13,259 nt of DNA. It comes from JBCCGE01 sp039029455. Lineage in GTDB: Bacteria > Pseudomonadota > Gammaproteobacteria > Arenicellales > Poriferihabitantaceae. Shown in pieces: positions 10,734 through 13,259 of the stretch; the stretch's first letter is position 1; every line of letters begins with the position of its first letter. Both the position numbers and the translations under genes were made by a program. Location: the NCBI GenBank assembly GCA_039029455.1, contig JBCCGE010000090.1, positions 1 through 13,259 on the forward strand, written 5' to 3'. Below the pieces are notes generated by a model. That model was not told where the DNA came from, did not search any database, and was given only the letters and a program-made list of their open reading frames with translations.

Positions 10734-11435
10734 TTATCGAATCGCCGAAACAGACTGACGATCCACCTTTACGCCTGGTCCCATGGTGCTGGAAACAGCG
10801 ATTCGACGAATGTACTGCCCTTTTGATGAGGCAGGCTTCGCTTTGATCAGCGCCGAAACCAGCGCGTTTAAGTTCTCTTCCAGATCATCCGGAGAGAACG
10901 AGATTTTTCCAATCGGGCAGTGAATGACGCCGGCTTTATCGATCCGATACTGAACCTGCCCGCCTTTTGCGTCGGATACTGCTTTGGTGACGTCTGTGGT
11001 TACTGTGCCCACTTTGGGGTTCGGCATAATTCCACGAGGACCCAGAATCTGTCCGAGCTGGCCCACAACACGCATAGTGTCGGGAGTCGCAATACAGACG
11101 TCAAAATCTATCTCACCCTTTTTTACGGTATCAGCTAGGTCATCCAGCCCGACAATATCCGCGCCTGCTGCTTTTGCGGCCTCGGCATTGTCGCCGTCTG
11201 CGAACACGGCAACTCGAACAGTCTTGCCAGTACCTTTTGGCAAAACGGTTGCGCCGCGAACATTCTGGTCAGATTTTCGGGCGTTGACGCCCAGATTAAC
11301 GGCCACGTCGACTGTCTCATCAAATTTCACTGAGGCCTTGTCTTTCAGAATGCCCAGAGCATCTGCCAGCGGATACAGTTTTTCACGATCCACGTTTTCA
11401 TACATCGCCTTTACGCGTTTGCTGTTGCTCGCCAT
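10734..11435 (-). CDS. rplA: 50S ribosomal protein L1
   Basis: L1 forms the mobile stalk at the E site, helps release deacylated tRNA, and represses its own operon by binding the rplK leader. The product is 233 residues (E. coli 234) and aligns end to end. The first half of domain I contains VDVAVNLGVNARKSDQNVRG at about 42-61. The loop MRVVGQLGQILGPRGIMPNP is near 130-150, and the C-terminal segment is KGQYIRRIAVSSTMGPGV. The start is 3 bp after the rplK TAG stop, and its GGGGG-type ribosome site lies inside the end of rplK, which points to translational coupling. It ends in TAA and is followed by the rplJ leader. Confidence 0.98.
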   Translation of the reverse strand: MASNSKRVKAMYENVDREKLYPLADALGILKDKASVKFDETVDVAVNLGVNARKSDQNVRGATVLPKGTGKTVRVAVFADGDNAEAAKAAGADIVGLDDLADTVKKGEIDFDVCIATPDTMRVVGQLGQILGPRGIMPNPKVGTVTTDVTKAVSDAKGGQVQYRIDKAGVIHCPIGKISFSPDDLEENLNALVSALIKAKPASSKGQYIRRIAVSSTMGPGVKVDRQSVSAIR

Positions 11436-11438
11436 GAT

Positions 11439-11870
11439 CTATACCCCCTCTGTCTCGAGGCCCATGCTGCGTGCGGTGCCTGCAATAATTTTCACGGCCT
11501 GATCCATATCGTAAGAGCTCAAATCAGGCTCCTTCGTCTTGGCGATTTCTTCAAGCTGCTCACGGGTCACTTTTCCGACCTTGTCGCGATTCGGAACTCC
11601 GCTGCCTTTAGCCACACCCGCGGCCTTTTTCAAAAGAACAGACGCAGGAGGGGTTTTCTTAATGTACGTAAAACTCTTGTCCGAGTAGACCGTGATAACC
11701 ACAGGCACGGGCAGGCCTTTCTCCATCTCGGCGGTTTCTGCATTAAACGCTTTGCAGAATTCCATGATGTTGACACCGTGCTGACCCAGTGCCGGTCCGA
11801 CAGGCGGACTCGGCTTGGCATCACCTGCCGGAACCTGCAGCTTGATATAAGCGTCGATTTTCTTAGCCAT
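11439..11870 (-). CDS. rplK: 50S ribosomal protein L11
   Basis: L11 binds the GTPase-associated centre of 23S rRNA together with L10-L12. It is needed for factor-dependent GTP hydrolysis and for RelA activation in the stringent response, and it is part of the thiostrepton site. The product is 143 residues (E. coli 142). The N-terminal domain carries KPSPPVGPALGQHGVNIMEF at 19-38, with the Pro22/Pro23 hinge touched by thiostrepton. The rRNA-binding C-terminal domain is about 72-141. The AGGAGT ribosome site is 8 nt before the ATG. It is the first gene of the rplKA pair, with an L1-operator-like hairpin in its leader and nusG 75 bp upstream. It ends in TAG. Confidence 0.98.
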   Translation of the reverse strand: MAKKIDAYIKLQVPAGDAKPSPPVGPALGQHGVNIMEFCKAFNAETAEMEKGLPVPVVITVYSDKSFTYIKKTPPASVLLKKAAGVAKGSGVPNRDKVGKVTREQLEEIAKTKEPDLSSYDMDQAVKIIAGTARSMGLETEGV

Positions 11871-11898
11871 TTAATTGACTCCTGATATGGGTTCAAAC

Positions 11899-11930
11899 GC
11901 CTTTGTTTCAGGCTCCCCGTTAAACAAAGC
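11899..11930 (-). promoter_or_regulatory. Putative L1 binding site (operator) in the rplK leader
   Basis: On the minus strand GCTTTGTTT pairs with AAACAAAG(G)C to give a 9-bp stem with one bulged G. The loop holds GGGGAGCC. It lies about 28 bases before the rplK start codon. L1 is known to bind the rplK leader in E. coli and repress rplKA by mimicry of its 23S site. The hairpin is seen directly; its identity is inferred from position. Confidence 0.6.
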
Positions 11931-11945
11931 CGATGAAGACTGAAT

Positions 11946-12473
11946 TCAGCCTTTTTCGACCTGAGTAAAATCAAGTTCAACCGGTGTCGAGCGACCAAAT
12001 ATGGTCACCGATACCCGCAACTTGGATTTTTCAAAATTGGCGTCTTCCACCGTGCCGTTAAAATCGGCAAAGGGTCCATCAATGATGCGCACCAGCTCTC
12101 CGGGAGCAAAGGTGAACTTCATTTTCGGCTGGTCTGCACTCTCAGTAACCTGCTGAATGATTTCGTTCGCCTCTTTGTCGCTGATCGGCATCGGTCGGTT
12201 TTCGGTACCGCCAATAAAACCAGCGACTCTCGGCACGCCCTTGACTAAATGCCAGGTCTGATCAGTCATTTTCATATGCACCAGCACGTAACCGGGAAAG
12301 AACTTGCGCTCACTGGTGCGCTTTTGACCGCCTTTCATTTCGACGACTTCTTCCGTTGGCACCAGAATTTCACCAAATTGATCCTGCATATCTGCACGGT
12401 CAATGTGTTCCTGCAACGACTGCTTGACGTGCTTTTCAAAACCGGAAAAAGCCTGCACCACATACCAGCGCAT
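11946..12473 (-). CDS. nusG: Transcription termination/antitermination factor NusG
   Basis: NusG binds the clamp of elongating RNA polymerase, suppresses pausing, and links it to Rho or to the ribosomal protein S10. From the ATG at 12473 the product is 175 residues (P. aeruginosa 177, E. coli 181). It begins MRWYVVQAFSGFEKHV. The NGN domain covers about 1-115 (PTEEVVEMKGGQKRTSERKF at 39-58, FFPGYVLVHM at 58-67). The KOW domain covers about 120-175 (GPFADFNGTVEDANFEKSK). A GAGG site lies 5 nt before this ATG. An in-frame ATG at 12515 would add 14 residues (MNENSSNPAVDEVK) and start 2 bp after secE, but it has no ribosome site. The longer form is possible, because E. coli NusG has a 7-residue lead before RWYVV. 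It ends in TGA. Confidence 0.96.
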   Translation of the reverse strand: MRWYVVQAFSGFEKHVKQSLQEHIDRADMQDQFGEILVPTEEVVEMKGGQKRTSERKFFPGYVLVHMKMTDQTWHLVKGVPRVAGFIGGTENRPMPISDKEANEIIQQVTESADQPKMKFTFAPGELVRIIDGPFADFNGTVEDANFEKSKLRVSVTIFGRSTPVELDFTQVEKG

Positions 12474-12478
12474 TTTTA

Positions 12479-12482
12479 CCTC
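12479..12482 (-). promoter_or_regulatory. Ribosome binding site favouring the short nusG start
   Basis: GAGG on the minus strand lies 5 bases before the ATG at 12473. The alternative ATG at 12515 is preceded by a pyrimidine-containing stretch with no Shine-Dalgarno match. Confidence 0.6.
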
Positions 12483-12517
12483 GTCCACGGCAGGGTTTGA
12501 TGAGTTTTCATTCATAG

Positions 12518-12865
12518 TCAGCTGGCCACGTTGAGGATGAAGTCATAGATCACCTGGAACGACACCCAGTCCAGAAACCAAAGGTAAATTCCAATAATGA
12601 TGACCAGAATAATCACAAAAAGAGTGACCTGCATCGCTTCGCGACGTGTGGGCCAAACCACTTTTTGGCGTTCGATATTCGCGCCCTTGGCAAAAGCCCA
12701 CGTGGCCTGACCGGGTTCAGTGGTCAGCGCAAGGAGACCAGCCGCGATAACACCGGCTACAACCATCAGCACACGCAGAACCTGCTGGAAGTCGCTAAAG
12801 AAGTAATAAGCCGCAATTGACCCCAGCAGGATCAAGATCGCAACTATAAGCTTCACTCTGTCCAT
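12518..12865 (-). CDS. secE: Preprotein translocase subunit SecE
   Basis: SecE is the small clamp subunit of the SecYEG translocon in the inner membrane and stabilises SecY. The product is 115 residues (E. coli 127), with three hydrophobic segments at about 4-23, 28-47 and 80-100, the three-helix gammaproteobacterial form. The conserved cytoplasmic motif KVVWPTRREA at 68-77 precedes the essential third helix. Only a weak purine-rich site (GAAAGAA) precedes the ATG. An in-frame TGA three codons upstream rules out a longer start. It lies downstream of tRNA-Trp and just ahead of nusG. It ends in TGA. Confidence 0.97.
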   Translation of the reverse strand: MDRVKLIVAILILLGSIAAYYFFSDFQQVLRVLMVVAGVIAAGLLALTTEPGQATWAFAKGANIERQKVVWPTRREAMQVTLFVIILVIIIGIYLWFLDWVSFQVIYDFILNVAS

Positions 12866-12950
12866 CTTATTCTTTCAGCAGTGTCTATTTAAAGTCTAAA
12901 AAGTCTTGTAGCCGGAGCTCAGCAAGTATCGTTGGCAACGTTTGATCCGA

Positions 12951-13026
12951 TGGCAGGCCAGGAGGGAATCGAACCCCCAACCTGCGGTTTTGGAGACCGC
13001 CGCTCTGCCAATTGAGCTACTGGCCT
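12951..13026 (-). tRNA. tRNA-Trp (anticodon CCA)
   Basis: The 76-base minus-strand sequence folds into a standard cloverleaf. The acceptor stem is AGGCCAG/CTGGCCT with discriminator G and an encoded 3' CCA. The D-arm is GCTCAATTGGCAGAGC. The anticodon loop is CTCCAAA with anticodon CCA, and the T-loop is TTCGATT. It lies between tuf and secE, as in Pseudomonas and other gammaproteobacteria. No terminator or convincing promoter is seen on either side, so it is probably cut from a tuf-trpT-secE transcript. Confidence 0.97.
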
Positions 13027-13123
13027 TCGGATCGTTGATTCGACGGATAACACCGGCTCATACGTTGCTTCAAGCTCTTATGGCCTCGAAGTGTCGTCAG
13101 ACGATATTTGCAATAAGCCTCGC

Positions 13124-13259
13124 TTACTCGATGATTTTGGATACCACACCGGCACCCACCGTACGACCGCCTTCTCGAATCGCAAATCGCAAACCATCCT
13201 CCATCGCGATCGGTGCTATCAGTGTCGCCGTCATCTTCACGTTATCTCCAGGCATCACC
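13124..13259 (-). CDS. tuf: Elongation factor Tu, C-terminal end (partial)
   Basis: EF-Tu carries aminoacyl-tRNA to the ribosome. Only the last 44 codons are in the window; the gene runs off the right edge. The visible part, from VMPGDNVKM through GLRFAIREGGRTVGAGVVSK to a final IIE, is the end of the third beta-barrel domain and matches E. coli EF-Tu closely. The stop is TAA at 13124-13126. The position before trpT-secE corresponds to tufB of E. coli and Pseudomonas. Whether a second tuf copy follows fusA cannot be seen here. Confidence 0.97.
   Translation of the reverse strand, partial: VMPGDNVKMTATLIAPIAMEDGLRFAIREGGRTVGAGVVSKIIE

Noticed and set aside
12866..12950. Possible secE-nusG promoter between tRNA-Trp and secE
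   Set aside because: Only AT-rich near matches (for example TTAAAT) without a -35 box at proper spacing were seen.

Overview
The window is a core informational gene block of a gammaproteobacterium, with every gene on the minus strand. Read in the direction of transcription (right to left) the order is tuf (3' end only), tRNA-Trp(CCA), secE, nusG, rplK, rplA, rplJ, rplL, rpoB, rpoC, rpsL, and then the approach to rpsG just outside the left edge. This is the tuf-trpT-secE-nusG-rplKAJL-rpoBC-rpsL order known from Pseudomonas and many other gammaproteobacteria. Protein lengths and motifs match E. coli and Pseudomonas closely, for example RpoC at 1403 aa with its Zn cysteines and NADFDGD at E. coli positions. 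GC content is moderate. The species cannot be named from the sequence.

Layout by region. Positions 13124-13259 hold the last 44 codons of tuf. Positions 12951-13026 hold tRNA-Trp with an encoded CCA. secE and nusG (12865-11946) follow, nearly or actually abutting. rplK and rplA (11870-10734) are 3 bp apart and are preceded by an L1-operator-like hairpin. rplJ and rplL (10520-9549) are preceded by a 213-bp leader that folds like an L10 leader. A 214-bp rplL-rpoB gap (9335-9548) holds a tandem row of hairpins that look like the attenuator and processing region. rpoB and rpoC (9334-1011) are 32 bp apart. Then come a rho-independent terminator, a clear sigma70-type promoter and a leader of about 248 nt, and rpsL (647-273). 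The left 272 bp have no gene but carry several hairpins. They form the rpsL-rpsG intercistronic region.

Together the genes make the RNA polymerase core (beta, beta'), its elongation factor NusG, the ribosomal stalk and L1 arm (L11, L1, L10, L7/L12), the decoding-centre protein S12, EF-Tu, one tRNA, and the SecE translocon subunit. Control appears to be through RNA: autogenous L1 and L10 sites and an rplL-rpoB attenuator. A terminator and promoter separate rpoBC from the str operon.

I found no hidden new gene system; the plus-strand open frames are shadows. What deserves a second look is in the non-coding DNA: the long structured rpsL-rpsG spacer, the long rpsL leader, and competing hairpins before rpoB. 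Also unusual is that 5 of 10 genes, all highly expressed, end in TAG.
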